A DNA stretch of 64,000 nucleotides from Zobellella iuensis (GCF_016746085.1 NZ_JAERTZ010000008.1:1-64000), one strand, 5' to 3'; shown: positions 9,001-18,812, counted from the first letter of the stretch. Numbers and translations are program-made. The notes: generated from the sequence alone by a model not told the origin.

Positions 9001-9234
9001 ATGCACTGGCTGAAAATCATCGAAGTGTTGCTGTTGCTGGCCGGGGTGGTGCTGGTACTGGTGGGCACCCTGCGCTACGGCGGCCGCAAGAAGGACTGGC
9101 TGGCCCTGCCGAAAATCGTCTTCAACCGGGCCAAGGATCTGACCTTGAGCGAATACCAGTGGCTGCGCTACGGCGGCATACTGTTATTCGCGGGCGTGCT
9201 GGTGCGCATCGCCAACCTGACCTTTTATCCCTGA
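9001..9234 (+). CDS. Small hypothetical membrane protein
   Basis: A 77-aa protein I do not recognise. Residues 4-24 and about 57-73 are hydrophobic and likely membrane-spanning; the loop between them is basic (GGRKKDW). AAGGAG lies five bases before ATG 9001, so translation is likely. It stands between cdd and the repeats at 9263-9414. Confidence 0.7.
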   Translation: MHWLKIIEVLLLLAGVVLVLVGTLRYGGRKKDWLALPKIVFNRAKDLTLSEYQWLRYGGILLFAGVLVRIANLTFYP

Positions 9235-9262
9235 GCCGAGCCCCCTGCCCGCAGGGTCCCCG

Positions 9263-9317
9263 TAGGGTCGAATTTATTCGACCGAACCCAGCGCCGGTGG
9301 TGAAACGGTCCATTGAA
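9263..9317. repeat. 55-bp direct repeat, copy 1
   Basis: It starts TAGGGTCGAATTTATTCGACC and runs to CCATTGAA. It contains a 7-bp hairpin GGTCGAA/TTCGACC. Copy 2 begins 97 bp downstream and is nearly identical outside the hairpin. Confidence 0.85.
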
Positions 9318-9359
9318 GTAGGCCCTACCACGAACCCGGTGAATCCGGCACTCCACCCA

Positions 9360-9414
9360 TAGGGTCGACCTCAGTCGACCGAACCCAGCGCCGGTGGTGA
9401 AACGGTCCATTGAA
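9360..9414. repeat. 55-bp direct repeat, copy 2
   Basis: Same element as 9263-9317; here the hairpin reads GGTCGAC/GTCGACC. The last base pair has changed on both arms (A-T to C-G), so pairing is kept. The repeat ends about 20 bp before the recR stop codon. Confidence 0.85.
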
Positions 9415-9435
9415 ATGGGCCCGGTGGGTCCTATT

Positions 9436-10041
9436 TCAATCGGCGAAGGCCTTGCGCCCCATCAGCGAATGGCTGAGGGTATTACCGTCCACCAGTTCGA
9501 GCTCGCCGCCGATGGGCACACCGTGGGCGATGCGGCTGACCCTAACCCCATGGCCACGCGCGATATCGGCAATAAAGTAGGCGGTCGCCTCCCCTTCCAC
9601 TGTGGGATTGGTGGCCAGGATCAGCTCTTCGAACTGCTCGGCGGCCAGCCAGTCGGCCAGCTTGTCCAGCCCCAGCTCTTCCGGCCCCACCCCGTCAAGG
9701 GGCGACAGATGCCCCATCAGCACGAAGTAACGGCCCTGGTACTGGCCGGTCTGTTCGATGGCGACCACGTCGGCCGGGCTTTCCACTATGCACAGCTGTC
9801 CGCTGATGACCCGTTTGGGGTTGGCACAGAGGGGGCAGATTTCTTCCTCGGTAAAGGTCCGGCACTGACGGCAATGGCCGATATGCTCCAGCGCCTGATC
9901 CAGCACATGGGCAAGCCGGCGGCCACCGGCACGCTGACGTTCCAGCAACGCAAACGCCATCCGCTGGGCCGACTTGGGGCCGACGCCGGGCAACACTTGC
10001 AGGCTTTTGATCAGTTCATCCAACAGGGGGCTAAAACGCAT
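9436..10041 (-). CDS. recR: Recombination mediator protein RecR
   Basis: A 201-aa protein that, with RecF and RecO, loads RecA on gapped DNA. It shows the N-terminal helix-hairpin-helix ([14 protein letters not shown]), a C4 zinc finger (Cys57, Cys60, Cys69, Cys72) and a Toprim domain beginning near residue 80. Length equals E. coli RecR (201 aa). It is last in apt-dnaX-ybaB-recR; a 7-bp tandem repeat array occupies the 214-bp gap to ybaB, much longer than usual for this operon. Confidence 0.97.
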   Translation of the reverse strand: MRFSPLLDELIKSLQVLPGVGPKSAQRMAFALLERQRAGGRRLAHVLDQALEHIGHCRQCRTFTEEEICPLCANPKRVISGQLCIVESPADVVAIEQTGQYQGRYFVLMGHLSPLDGVGPEELGLDKLADWLAAEQFEELILATNPTVEGEATAYFIADIARGHGVRVSRIAHGVPIGGELELVDGNTLSHSLMGRKAFAD

Positions 10042-10054
10042 GGAAACACTCTTT

Positions 10055-10187
10055 GGAAGCTGGAAGCTGGAAGCTGGAAGCTAGAAGCTAGAAGCTAGAA
10101 GCTAGAAGCTAGAAGCTAGAAGCTAGAAGCTAGAAGCTAGAAGCTAGAAGCTAGAAGCTAGAAGCTAGAAGCTAGAAGCTAGAAGCT
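10055..10187. repeat. 7-bp tandem repeat array (GGAAGCT/AGAAGCT, 19 copies)
   Basis: Four copies of GGAAGCT (10055-10082) are followed by fifteen of AGAAGCT (10083-10187) with no interruption. The reverse-complement form of the GGAAGCT type lies at 10226-10241, so the array could fold back on it. A related short copy is at 94-108. It lies in the recR-ybaB gap. The array holds a run of the normally rare tetranucleotide CTAG. Confidence 0.95.
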
Positions 10188-10255
10188 GAAACATAAACGG
10201 CTGTTGGCAGACGTCAATCTTAATTCTTCCAGCTTCCAGCTCACGGCTTCGGGCT

Positions 10256-10585
10256 TTAGAACGGCATCTTGAAGCCCGGGGGCAGTTGCATGCCGCCGGT
10301 CAGTTCGGCCATGCGGCTCTTGTTCTGCTCTTCGATGCGGCGTACGGCGTCGTTGACGGCGGCGGCCATCAGGTCTTCCAGCAGTTCCTTGTCGTCTTCC
10401 AGCAGGCTGTCGTCCAGCTCGACCCGGCGTACCGAGTGGCTGCCGGTCATGGTGACCTTGACCAGGCCGGCACCGGCCTCACCCACCACTTCCATCTGGG
10501 CCAGCTCTTCCTGCAGCTTCTGCATTTTTTCCTGCATCTGCTGGGCCTGCTTCATGATATTTCCAAGTCCACCTTTACCAAACAT
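10256..10585 (-). CDS. ybaB: Nucleoid-associated protein YbaB/EbfC
   Basis: A 109-aa DNA-binding protein of the YbaB/EbfC family, which forms tweezer-like dimers on DNA. The N-terminus has the typical Met/Gln-rich coil ([20 protein letters not shown]), then the core sequence [20 protein letters not shown], and a C-terminal [13 protein letters not shown]. The start is ATG at 10585. It sits between dnaX and recR as in most gammaproteobacteria. Confidence 0.96.
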   Translation of the reverse strand: MFGKGGLGNIMKQAQQMQEKMQKLQEELAQMEVVGEAGAGLVKVTMTGSHSVRRVELDDSLLEDDKELLEDLMAAAVNDAVRRIEEQNKSRMAELTGGMQLPPGFKMPF

Positions 10586-10626
10586 AGGTCGTTACTCTTA
10601 ATTGATGGGTTAACAAACGCAGCGCC

Positions 10627-12975
10627 TTACTGCGCCATGGGTTCAATGCTGTCGTTGTCGAGCACGGCGGCAAAGCGCGAGATAAAAAATTGTACCGCAT
10701 CATCGGCCTCGATTTCATCTTTAGCACGCACCTTGGCCGCCTGGTACAACAGCTGTTCAATTTCAAAAGGAGTCTGCCCCTCTCCCTCGCCGATGTCCAC
10801 CGCCAGGCTGATCGGCGCTTGCTGCCGCTCCTTGAGCACCGTTTCCAGCTCCTGCCGGGTCTTGTCGGTCAGCAGGTGGCGGTGGGCGGGACGCAGCCAC
10901 AGCCGCCATTCGGCGCCGTGACGCACCAGGGTACTGTGCATGGCCAGTTGCCGCAGCAGGCCTCCCAGGGGCAGGGATGCCACCAGCCGGGTCCACTCGT
11001 CCTCGGCCTGGGGTAGCAGGCTGGCGGCCTTGAGCGGCGCCGGCCCTTCTGCTCCGGCGGGCGCGGCGGAGCTCGTTGCCGAGGCTGAGGGCACGGGGGC
11101 GGCCTTGGGAGCCGGCACCGGACGCGGCGCTGTACTGGCCGGAGCGGGAGCAGGCCCGGCACGGGCGGGCACCCGCTCGGTGGCCATGCTTACGGGCGCC
11201 ATCGACTCGTCCTGCCAGGGGGGCAGGTCGTCGTTGTCCCAGGGCATGTCTTCATAGGCATCGAGCGGCGGCAGCTCGTCCGCCGCCGGCCTGGGCTCGG
11301 CGGCGGGCCGTGCCGGTACCGGCCGTGATTGGGTCGTGGCCGTGGCCGGCACTGTCGCCTGGGCCGGTTTGGCCTCGGCCTTGGCCGCCGGCGCCGCCGA
11401 CTTTTCCGGCTCCTGGCTGCGCAGCCGGTTACGGGTTTGCAGCAGGCGGCGGATGCGGGCCACTTCGGCGGCGGCTTCGTCCGTTACCGCTTCGGGCACC
11501 GGCGAAGCATCGCCCGGCGCTGCCGGCTGCGCCGCTTCCCGGACAGGCTCCTGCGGTTGCGGTTGCGGTTGCGGTTGCGGTTGCGGTTGCGGTTGCGGTT
11601 GCGGTTGCGGTTGCGGTTGCGGTTGCGGTTGCGGTTGCGGTTGCGGTTGCGGTTGCGGTTGCGGTTGCGGTTGCGGTTGCGGTTGCGGTTGCGCAGCAGT
11701 CTGTGCCGGCGCCTCGCCGTTGGCAAGGGTGGCCGGATGGCCCATGCGGCCGGCCTCGGTCAGGATTTCGGCCTGCTCCTGCAACAGGGTGGCCGCCATG
11801 GCCTCATCGTCGTCCGTCCCTTGCGGGGCGGCGTCGGGCAACGGCGGCTCAGGCTTTTTTGCGGGGGCGGCTCCGGCGGCCGGGGCCGTCGCGGTCGGCG
11901 CCTCGGCGCGAAACGCCAGGGTACGCAACAGCGTCATTTCCAGCGCCGAGCGGCCGTCGGGGGCAAAGGGCAGGTCTTTACGGCCCTGCAGGCAAATCTG
12001 GTAATAGAGCTGGATCTGCTCGGCCGGCACCAGTGGTGCCAGGCGGTTGAGCTCGGCGGCATGGGGCAGGTTGTGGGCCGGCACCACCTGGGCCAGCGCC
12101 AGCTGGTGCCAGAAACCGATCAGCTCCTTGTGGATTTGATCATAATCCGGCCCCATGCCGGCCAGCTCGGCCACCCGCGCCAGCAGCGCCTCGCCGTCAC
12201 CGGCCAGCACCGCCTCCACCAGCGCCAGCAACTGCTGACGATTGAGGTTGCCGAGCATGGCCTCCACCTGGGCCAGCTGCACCCGGCCGTTGCCGAAGGC
12301 CAGCGCCTGGTCGGTCAGGCTCAGGGCGTCGCGCAGGCTGCCGTCGGCCGCCCGCGCCAGGGCGGCGGTGGCTTCGGGCTCGAACGGCAACTGCTCCTGT
12401 TGCAGGATATGGCGCAGCTGGCCGTCGATAAGGCTCGGCTCCAGGCTCTTCAGGTGAAACTGCAGGCAGCGGGAGAGAATGGTGATCGGCAGCTTCTGCG
12501 GATCCGTGGTGGCCAGCAGGAACTTCACATGGGGCGGCGGCTCTTCCAGGGTCTTGAGCAGGGCATTGAAGCTGTGCCGGGAGAGCATGTGCACCTCGTC
12601 GATCAGGTACACCTTGAAGCGGCCCCGGGCCGGCTGGTATTGCACATTGTCGAGCAGCTCGCGGGTGTCTTCCACCTTGGTGCGGCTGGCGGCGTCTATT
12701 TCCAGCAGGTCGACGAAGCGCCCCTGCTCGATTTCCTGGCAACTGGCACACTGGCCGCAGGGCTCCGGGGTTACACCGGTTTCGCAGTTCAGGGCCTTGG
12801 CCAGCAGCCGGGCGATGGAGGTTTTGCCGACACCGCGGGTGCCGCTGAACAGGTAGGCATGATGCAGCCGCCCCTGGGCCAGGGCGTTGACCAGGGCGGT
12901 GAGCACATGTTGCTGGCCCACCACCTCGGCAAAACGCCGGGGTCGCCATTTTCTGGCGAGAACCTGGTAACTCAT
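10627..12975 (-). CDS. dnaX: DNA polymerase III subunits tau/gamma
   Basis: A 782-aa tau subunit, the clamp-loader ATPase that also couples the polymerase cores and helicase. Walker A is GTRGVGKTS (residues 45-53), zinc cysteines are in CETGVTPEPCGQCASC, and Walker B/DEAH is LIDEVHM. An A AAA AAG slippery heptamer lies in frame at codons 372-374, with TGA in the -1 frame one codon later; this would give a 375-aa gamma subunit, as in E. coli. A Pro-Gln repeat (about residues 428-474, 23 DNA hexamers) lengthens the tau-only linker and makes the protein longer than E. coli tau (643 aa). The C-terminal domain resembles the polymerase-binding domain V. Confidence 0.96.
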   Translation of the reverse strand: MSYQVLARKWRPRRFAEVVGQQHVLTALVNALAQGRLHHAYLFSGTRGVGKTSIARLLAKALNCETGVTPEPCGQCASCQEIEQGRFVDLLEIDAASRTKVEDTRELLDNVQYQPARGRFKVYLIDEVHMLSRHSFNALLKTLEEPPPHVKFLLATTDPQKLPITILSRCLQFHLKSLEPSLIDGQLRHILQQEQLPFEPEATAALARAADGSLRDALSLTDQALAFGNGRVQLAQVEAMLGNLNRQQLLALVEAVLAGDGEALLARVAELAGMGPDYDQIHKELIGFWHQLALAQVVPAHNLPHAAELNRLAPLVPAEQIQLYYQICLQGRKDLPFAPDGRSALEMTLLRTLAFRAEAPTATAPAAGAAPAKKPEPPLPDAAPQGTDDDEAMAATLLQEQAEILTEAGRMGHPATLANGEAPAQTAAQPQPQPQPQPQPQPQPQPQPQPQPQPQPQPQPQPQPQPQPQPQPQPQEPVREAAQPAAPGDASPVPEAVTDEAAAEVARIRRLLQTRNRLRSQEPEKSAAPAAKAEAKPAQATVPATATTQSRPVPARPAAEPRPAADELPPLDAYEDMPWDNDDLPPWQDESMAPVSMATERVPARAGPAPAPASTAPRPVPAPKAAPVPSASATSSAAPAGAEGPAPLKAASLLPQAEDEWTRLVASLPLGGLLRQLAMHSTLVRHGAEWRLWLRPAHRHLLTDKTRQELETVLKERQQAPISLAVDIGEGEGQTPFEIEQLLYQAAKVRAKDEIEADDAVQFFISRFAAVLDNDSIEPMAQ
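11555..11692. repeat. Hexamer tandem repeat GGTTGC x 23 inside dnaX
   Basis: Twenty-three perfect copies of GGTTGC, read on the minus strand as alternating CAA and CCG codons (Gln-Pro). The unit is a multiple of three, so copy-number changes keep frame and only alter linker length in tau; gamma ends before it. Confidence 0.97.
11849..11862 (-). promoter_or_regulatory. dnaX programmed -1 frameshift site
   Basis: The minus strand reads GCA AAA AAG CCT GAG in the tau frame (heptamer 11860-11854). After a -1 slip the ribosome reads GCC then TGA (11851-11849). A GGAG lies 10 bases upstream of the heptamer, the spacing of the stimulatory Shine-Dalgarno in E. coli dnaX. A downstream stem-loop is less clear by eye. 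Confidence 0.85.
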
Positions 12976-12981
12976 CGGGAA

Positions 12982-13527
12982 TTAATGACCGTCGAATTCA
13001 ACCAGGCTGGTCACCTTGACGCCCAGTTTGGTCAGCTTCTGTACCCCGCCCAGCGCCGGCAGCGCGATGACGAAGGCCGCGTCCTGTACTTCACCGCCGC
13101 AGCGCCGTACCAGCTTGACCGCCGCTTCCACGGTGCCGCCGGTGGCCAGCAGATCGTCGACGATCAGCACCTTCTCGCCGGGCGCGATGGCGTCCACATG
13201 GATTTGCAGCCGGTCCTGGCCGTACTCCAGATCGTAGGCCACCTCTATCACCTCGCGCGGCAGTTTGGCCGGCTTGCGCGCCGGAATAAAGCCCACGCCA
13301 AGGGCCGCCGCCACCGGGGCGCCGAAGATAAAGCCCCGGGCCTCGGTACCCAGCACCTTGTTGATGCCGGAATGGCGATACTGCTCCACCAGGGTGTCTA
13401 TGGTCAGGCGAAAGGCCTCGGCATTTTCCACCAGGCTGGTGATATCGCGGAACATAATGCCCGGCTTGGGGTAATCGGGAATGGTGACGATACTGTCGGC
13501 AATCAGCTTCAGGGTTTCTTGTTTCAT
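12982..13527 (-). CDS. apt: Adenine phosphoribosyltransferase
   Basis: A 181-aa purine salvage enzyme making AMP from adenine and PRPP. The PRPP-binding motif is [13 protein letters not shown], and the type I PRTase region [15 protein letters not shown] is present. The start is ATG at 13527. It is directly upstream of dnaX (6-bp gap), the standard gammaproteobacterial order, and probably heads the dnaX-ybaB-recR transcript. Length is normal (E. coli 183 aa). Confidence 0.97.
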   Translation of the reverse strand: MKQETLKLIADSIVTIPDYPKPGIMFRDITSLVENAEAFRLTIDTLVEQYRHSGINKVLGTEARGFIFGAPVAAALGVGFIPARKPAKLPREVIEVAYDLEYGQDRLQIHVDAIAPGEKVLIVDDLLATGGTVEAAVKLVRRCGGEVQDAAFVIALPALGGVQKLTKLGVKVTSLVEFDGH

Positions 13528-13597
13528 AACGGACAGGCAGCCTTGTTAGGCCCGGATACGGCACGGGCATGGCATATAAGGTTGAATTGCGGCTAGC

Positions 13598-13990
13598 TTA
13601 GGGCCTAGTCTGTTTCATTGCAACCGCAGGCTGGTCGGGGACCAGGGGTAAGCGCAAAAACCACACCAGCAGCGCCAAAAATGTGAGCACCAGGCCCACC
13701 TTGACCCACCACAGCGGCACTATATAGATGGAAAAAGAGAAGCTGAGCGCCATCATCAGCAGGGCTCTTCTGCGCACATGGGCGCGCAGGCCGCGATGGG
13801 CTTGCCAGTCGCGGATCATGCCGCCGAACCAGGGATGATTCACCAGCCAGCTGTGCACCCGGGGGGAAGACTTGCCAAACAAAAAGGCCGACAACAACAC
13901 GAACGGCGTGGTGGGCAACACCGGCAAAAACGCCCCCAGTACCCCCAAGCCCAATGAAATACTGCCAAGCAGGGCAAACAATATCCGCAT
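13598..13990 (-). CDS. ybaN: YbaN-family inner membrane protein (DUF454)
   Basis: A 130-aa DUF454 membrane protein with hydrophobic segments near residues 3-22, 80-95 and 97-112 and the family stretch GAFLPVLPTTPFVLLSAFLF. Function is unknown. In E. coli ybaN lies next to apt, and the same neighbourhood is kept here. GGAGGG precedes the ATG at 13990. Confidence 0.88.
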   Translation of the reverse strand: MRILFALLGSISLGLGVLGAFLPVLPTTPFVLLSAFLFGKSSPRVHSWLVNHPWFGGMIRDWQAHRGLRAHVRRRALLMMALSFSFSIYIVPLWWVKVGLVLTFLALLVWFLRLPLVPDQPAVAMKQTRP

Positions 13991-14096
13991 CCGGCCCTCC
14001 TTTGTTCACAGCCTGAGCATAGCAGGAAGCGGGCGCTGCGGGAAACCCCATCCCGCCCAGAAGCCCCTGCCGTTGGCCGGCAGGGGCTGGCACTAC

Positions 14097-14288
14097 TCAG
14101 GGCCCGCAATAGGCAGGCGGCCTTTTGCCTTGCTGTTTCATCAGGGTGCAATGACGGTTGTCCACGCCATCACCCCTGGCCGACAGGGTCTGGATGGTCG
14201 GCTGTTCGGGCGCCAGGTGCGCCGCTTGCGCGGGCACGGCTCCCAAGGCGAACACGGCGGCCACCATGAGTGAAGTGATGACTTTCAT
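14097..14288 (-). CDS. Small secreted hypothetical protein
   Basis: A 63-aa protein with a clear Sec signal peptide (MKVITSLMVAAVFALGAVPAQA, cleavage likely after AQA), giving a mature part of about 41 residues with two cysteines (HCTLMKQQGKRPPAYCGP), which may form a disulfide in the periplasm. GGGAGAAG lies seven bases upstream of ATG 14288. The longer upstream frame is not protein-like. I do not recognise the family. Confidence 0.65.
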   Translation of the reverse strand: MKVITSLMVAAVFALGAVPAQAAHLAPEQPTIQTLSARGDGVDNRHCTLMKQQGKRPPAYCGP

Positions 14289-14683
14289 GATGCTTCTCCC
14301 TTCTCTTCTATTGGCAGCCCTGCGGTAACGATCGCGCCCTGCAGAGCCGGCACAATCCGGACGACAACCCCACCGCCAGCGCAGGCGCGCCGGACGCTTG
14401 GGCACTACGTATTGGCGTTGTCCCCGGCCCTCATAAAACATGACCGGGATGCCGATGATTTTTCTGCAAGAAAAGGCCACTTTATGGGCCGTTACCACAG
14501 TGGCGGCCGCCAGGAGCCTGGCAGGCCGGATGACGATGCAAACGGAAAGCGGGCAGCGCGGCGGCTCAGCCGGCTTTCACTTACTCTTTGTAAGGGTAGC
14601 TTTTGACCAGCCAACTCCATTAGAATGTTCGGCCTCATTCGGACAGGATTGACGCTCGCGCGCAGCAGGAATACGCCTCCCCC
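14289..14683. other. 395-bp intergenic region, divergent upstream region
   Basis: It separates the small secreted protein (minus) from the diguanylate cyclase (plus). Open frames at 14412-14606 and 14440-14652 lack ribosome-binding sites and look like chance. Promoters for both flanking genes should lie here, but I see no strong -35/-10 pair. Confidence 0.45.
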
Positions 14684-16246
14684 ATGAAGCCTCCTTTTTT
14701 TCTACGCCTGGACTTGCGCCGTCTTATCCTGGCATTGGCCATGATCAGCGCACTGCTCACCCTGGGAAACAGCTTTTACGCCTCCTACGAGGTGCAGCGC
14801 GACCTGCTGATTGCCAATACCCTGGAGTCACACCGGGTGTACGCCGCCAAGCTGGCGGAAACGACCAATAATTTTCTGGAATCCGCCGAGCATCAACTGG
14901 CCCACAGTGCCACACTGCTCGGCACCACGGCGGGGGACGAGCAGGCCCTGCAACAGGAAGCCCGGCGGCTGCACCAACAAGCCAGAAATTTCAACTCCGT
15001 GGTGGTGGTCGATGCCGGGGCCATGGTCATGGCCGCCGAGCCAGAAGCGCTGCAGTTGCAGGGCCTCAGACTCGGCTCCGATGTCGTGCGCCAGTCGCTC
15101 GAGGCGAAAAGGCCGCTGATCAGCGCCCCCTTTGTCTCCGTCACCGGCCATCATCTGATCAGCATGTCCCATCCCATTTTCACCGCTGAGGGTACTTACC
15201 TGGGCTTTGTCAGTGGCTCCATTTATCTGCAGGATCACAGCCTGCTCAGCCAGATGCTGGGCAGCCACTACTACAGCGATGATTCCTACCTTTATGTGAT
15301 CGACCACCAAGGCACCGCCCTCTACCACCCGGACGAGGCCTGTATCGGTGAGAAAATCATGGATAACTCCGTCGTTGACGCCGTGCTCGAAGGCCACAGC
15401 GGCAGCCTGCAGTTAACCGACGCCGACGGCACCGAGATGCTCGCCGGCTATGCTCCCGTCACCAAGGCGGGCTGGGGCATCATCGCCCAGCGCCCCAGGT
15501 CTTCCGCCCTAGCCGGGCTCGACGGCCAGATCCTCGATGTTTTTCTCAAGAGCCTGCCCCTGGCCCTGCTTACCCTTGTTTTTATCTGGTTTTCCGCTCT
15601 TTTGATTTCCACTCCCTTGCGGCAACTGGCCCACAACGCCAGGGCCATGGATCAGAAACAGGCTCAGGACAACATCGCCCAGGTGCGTTCCTGGTATTTC
15701 GAAGCCGCCCTGCTAAAGCGCGCCATCCTCAAAGGGGTGGGCCTGCTCAACGACAAGATCAGCCGGCTGCATGCCGACAGTCACTGCGATCCTCTCACCG
15801 GCCTGCTCAACCGCAGGGGCATGCAGAAGGTGCTCGATCATTTTCAGGAAACGGAGCAATCCTTTGCCATCGTTGCCCTGGATATCGATCACTTCAAGCA
15901 AGTTAACGACACCCATGGCCACGACGTGGGAGACCAGATGATTAAATCGCTGGCGAAATTGATGCAAAACCATGCCCGCAAGGACGACGCCCTGTGCCGG
16001 AGCGGAGGAGAAGAGTTCCTGCTGTTCCTGCCCGGCGCCGATACGCGCACGGCCAGGGAAGTGGCCGAACGGCTCCGAGGGCAGACCCAGAAGACCCGGT
16101 ACCCGGAGGTGGGCCATATCACCATTTCCCTGGGCATTGCCCACTGGCCGGGCAGCCCCGCCACCATCGACAGCACCCTGAAAATGGCGGACAAGGCGCT
16201 CTACCTGGCCAAGCAGCAGGGACGCAACCGCACCATGGTCGCCTGA
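14684..16246 (+). CDS. Membrane diguanylate cyclase with periplasmic sensor domain
   Basis: A 520-aa protein making cyclic di-GMP. Residues about 14-33 form the first membrane helix, followed by a roughly 250-residue periplasmic region resembling a dCache sensor (for example YLYVIDHQGTALYHPDEACIGEKI), a second helix at about 285-310, and a C-terminal GGDEF domain. The active site is SGGEEF (441-445), a catalytically competent variant. An inhibitory I-site RxxD (Arg432-Asp435) stands five residues before it, so product inhibition is expected. The ligand of the sensor is unknown. It is monocistronic. Confidence 0.93.
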   Translation: MKPPFFLRLDLRRLILALAMISALLTLGNSFYASYEVQRDLLIANTLESHRVYAAKLAETTNNFLESAEHQLAHSATLLGTTAGDEQALQQEARRLHQQARNFNSVVVVDAGAMVMAAEPEALQLQGLRLGSDVVRQSLEAKRPLISAPFVSVTGHHLISMSHPIFTAEGTYLGFVSGSIYLQDHSLLSQMLGSHYYSDDSYLYVIDHQGTALYHPDEACIGEKIMDNSVVDAVLEGHSGSLQLTDADGTEMLAGYAPVTKAGWGIIAQRPRSSALAGLDGQILDVFLKSLPLALLTLVFIWFSALLISTPLRQLAHNARAMDQKQAQDNIAQVRSWYFEAALLKRAILKGVGLLNDKISRLHADSHCDPLTGLLNRRGMQKVLDHFQETEQSFAIVALDIDHFKQVNDTHGHDVGDQMIKSLAKLMQNHARKDDALCRSGGEEFLLFLPGADTRTAREVAERLRGQTQKTRYPEVGHITISLGIAHWPGSPATIDSTLKMADKALYLAKQQGRNRTMVA

Positions 16247-16391
16247 CACCGGCGCCAACACTCCGCCCGGCAGCGGGCCGTGGGACAATAGCAGGGCGGC
16301 CAGGCGATTCGCATGCTTGTCGAGCCGGGGGCAGCCACGCATAGCCCCCCATTCCCCCCGCCGGCACCCCGGATCTTGCGCCGGGCGTCTA

Positions 16392-17600
<1,209 letters not shown>

Positions 17601-17770
17601 TCAGGATGTTCTGGCATCATTGCCGGCTTGGCCGCAAGGCGGCCGGATGGTATCGGCATGGCATGCCCGGGTCTTGGCCTGCCGTTGCAGGCGCCTAACA
17701 TACGGGGCTCCGTCCGACTCGACAAACGGCGATATTTTGCATGAGCCATTAGAAAAATTTGAGGGTTTAT

Positions 17771-18646
17771 ATGGTACGTCCCCACCTGCCGTTAAAGGCG
17801 CTGCGGGCCTTCGAGGCCTCGGCCCGGCACCTGAGCTTTACCCGCGCGGCCATCGAACTGTGCGTCACCCAGGCCGCGGTCAGCCACCAGGTCAAGAGCC
17901 TCGAGCAGCAGTTGCAGGTGACCCTGTTCAAACGGTTGCCCCGCGGGCTGATGCTCACCCGCGAAGGCGAACTGCTGCTGCCGGTGCTGCGCGATTCGTT
18001 CGACCAGATCAGCCACACCCTGGGGCGGCTCGGGGACGGCAACTATCGGGAAGTGCTGAACGTGGGGGCCGTGGGCACCTTCGCCGTGGGCTGGCTGCTG
18101 CCCCGCCTGGCGGATTTTCAGGCAAAATATCCCTTCATCGACCTGCGCCTCTCCACCAACAACAACAGGGTGGACATCGCCGCCGAAGGGCTCGACTACG
18201 CCATCCGCTTCGGCACCGGCGCCTGGCACGGCATAGCGGCGCACCCCCTGCTGCCGGCCTCGCTGTCGGTGCTGTGCATTCCCGCCATCGCCGCCCGGCT
18301 CGGCAGCCCCGTCGATGTGCTGAACGAAACCTGGCTGCGCTCCTACCGGGCCGACGAATGGACGGAATGGCTGCTGGCCGCCGGGGTGGCGGCCAGCCTG
18401 CCGGTGCCGGGGAGCATGGTGTTCGACTCGTCCATCGCCATGATGGAAGCGGCGCTGCAGGGGGCCGGCCTGGCCCTCGCCCCTCCCCTGATGTTTTCCC
18501 GCCACCTGGCCGCCGGGGATCTGGTGCAACCCTTCGACACCGCCGTCAGCCTGGGCAGCTACTGGCTTACGCGCCTGCAGTCGCGGGCCGAAACCCCCGC
18601 CATGGCCGCTTTTAGGGAATGGGTGATCGGGGTCGCGAAACCCTGA
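17771..18646 (+). CDS. ampR: LysR-type regulator AmpR
   Basis: A 291-aa LysR-family regulator. The N-terminal helix-turn-helix region (PLKALRAFEASARHLSFTRA, then TQAAVSHQVKSLEQQL) is typical of AmpR. AmpR activates ampC when murein breakdown products accumulate and represses it otherwise. The start is ATG at 17771, where AmpR homology begins; an ATG twelve bases upstream is in frame but less likely. It is divergent from ampC over a 191-bp gap that should contain the LysR box; I did not find an unambiguous T-N11-A site. Confidence 0.9.
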   Translation: MVRPHLPLKALRAFEASARHLSFTRAAIELCVTQAAVSHQVKSLEQQLQVTLFKRLPRGLMLTREGELLLPVLRDSFDQISHTLGRLGDGNYREVLNVGAVGTFAVGWLLPRLADFQAKYPFIDLRLSTNNNRVDIAAEGLDYAIRFGTGAWHGIAAHPLLPASLSVLCIPAIAARLGSPVDVLNETWLRSYRADEWTEWLLAAGVAASLPVPGSMVFDSSIAMMEAALQGAGLALAPPLMFSRHLAAGDLVQPFDTAVSLGSYWLTRLQSRAETPAMAAFREWVIGVAKP

Positions 18647-18744
18647 CCGGCTTTTTCAACCTGTACAGGCGATACCACTCCGTGGATACCTGCATCACCA
18701 CCGGCAAGCGCCCCCTGGCATGCCATGCCGTAATGGCGGACCTC

Positions 18745-18771
18745 TTGCGCAGGGAAAAAGACATCTATAAT
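18745..18771 (+). promoter_or_regulatory. Promoter of chrBA
   Basis: Consensus -10 box TATAAT at 18766-18771, with TTGCGC at 18745-18750 as -35 candidate (15-bp spacer, short). The expected start point is near 18778, which falls inside the inverted repeat at 18773-18790. Confidence 0.65.
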
Positions 18772-18772
18772 C

Positions 18773-18790
18773 TTGTAGCAATCTCTACAA
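18773..18790. promoter_or_regulatory. Candidate ChrB operator
   Basis: Perfect inverted repeat TTGTAG (18773-18778) and CTACAA (18785-18790) with a 6-bp centre, directly after the -10 box. A repressor bound here would block initiation. ChrB proteins are chromate-responsive regulators of their own operons. The partial repeat ATCTCTAC recurs at 18801-18808. Confidence 0.7.
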
Positions 18791-18812
18791 AAGTGTTTTT
18801 ATCTCTACCACT

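Noticed and set aside
10055-10187. CRISPR array
   Set aside because: The unit is 7 bp with no spacers and no cas genes; it is a simple tandem repeat.
11329-13596. 755-codon plus-strand frame over dnaX and apt, including a long Arg-Leu repeat
   Set aside because: Antisense shadow of well-conserved genes; the repeat is just the other strand of the Pro-Gln array.
14412-14652. Small genes in the gap before the diguanylate cyclase
   Set aside because: Two overlapping frames with no Shine-Dalgarno and chance-like composition.
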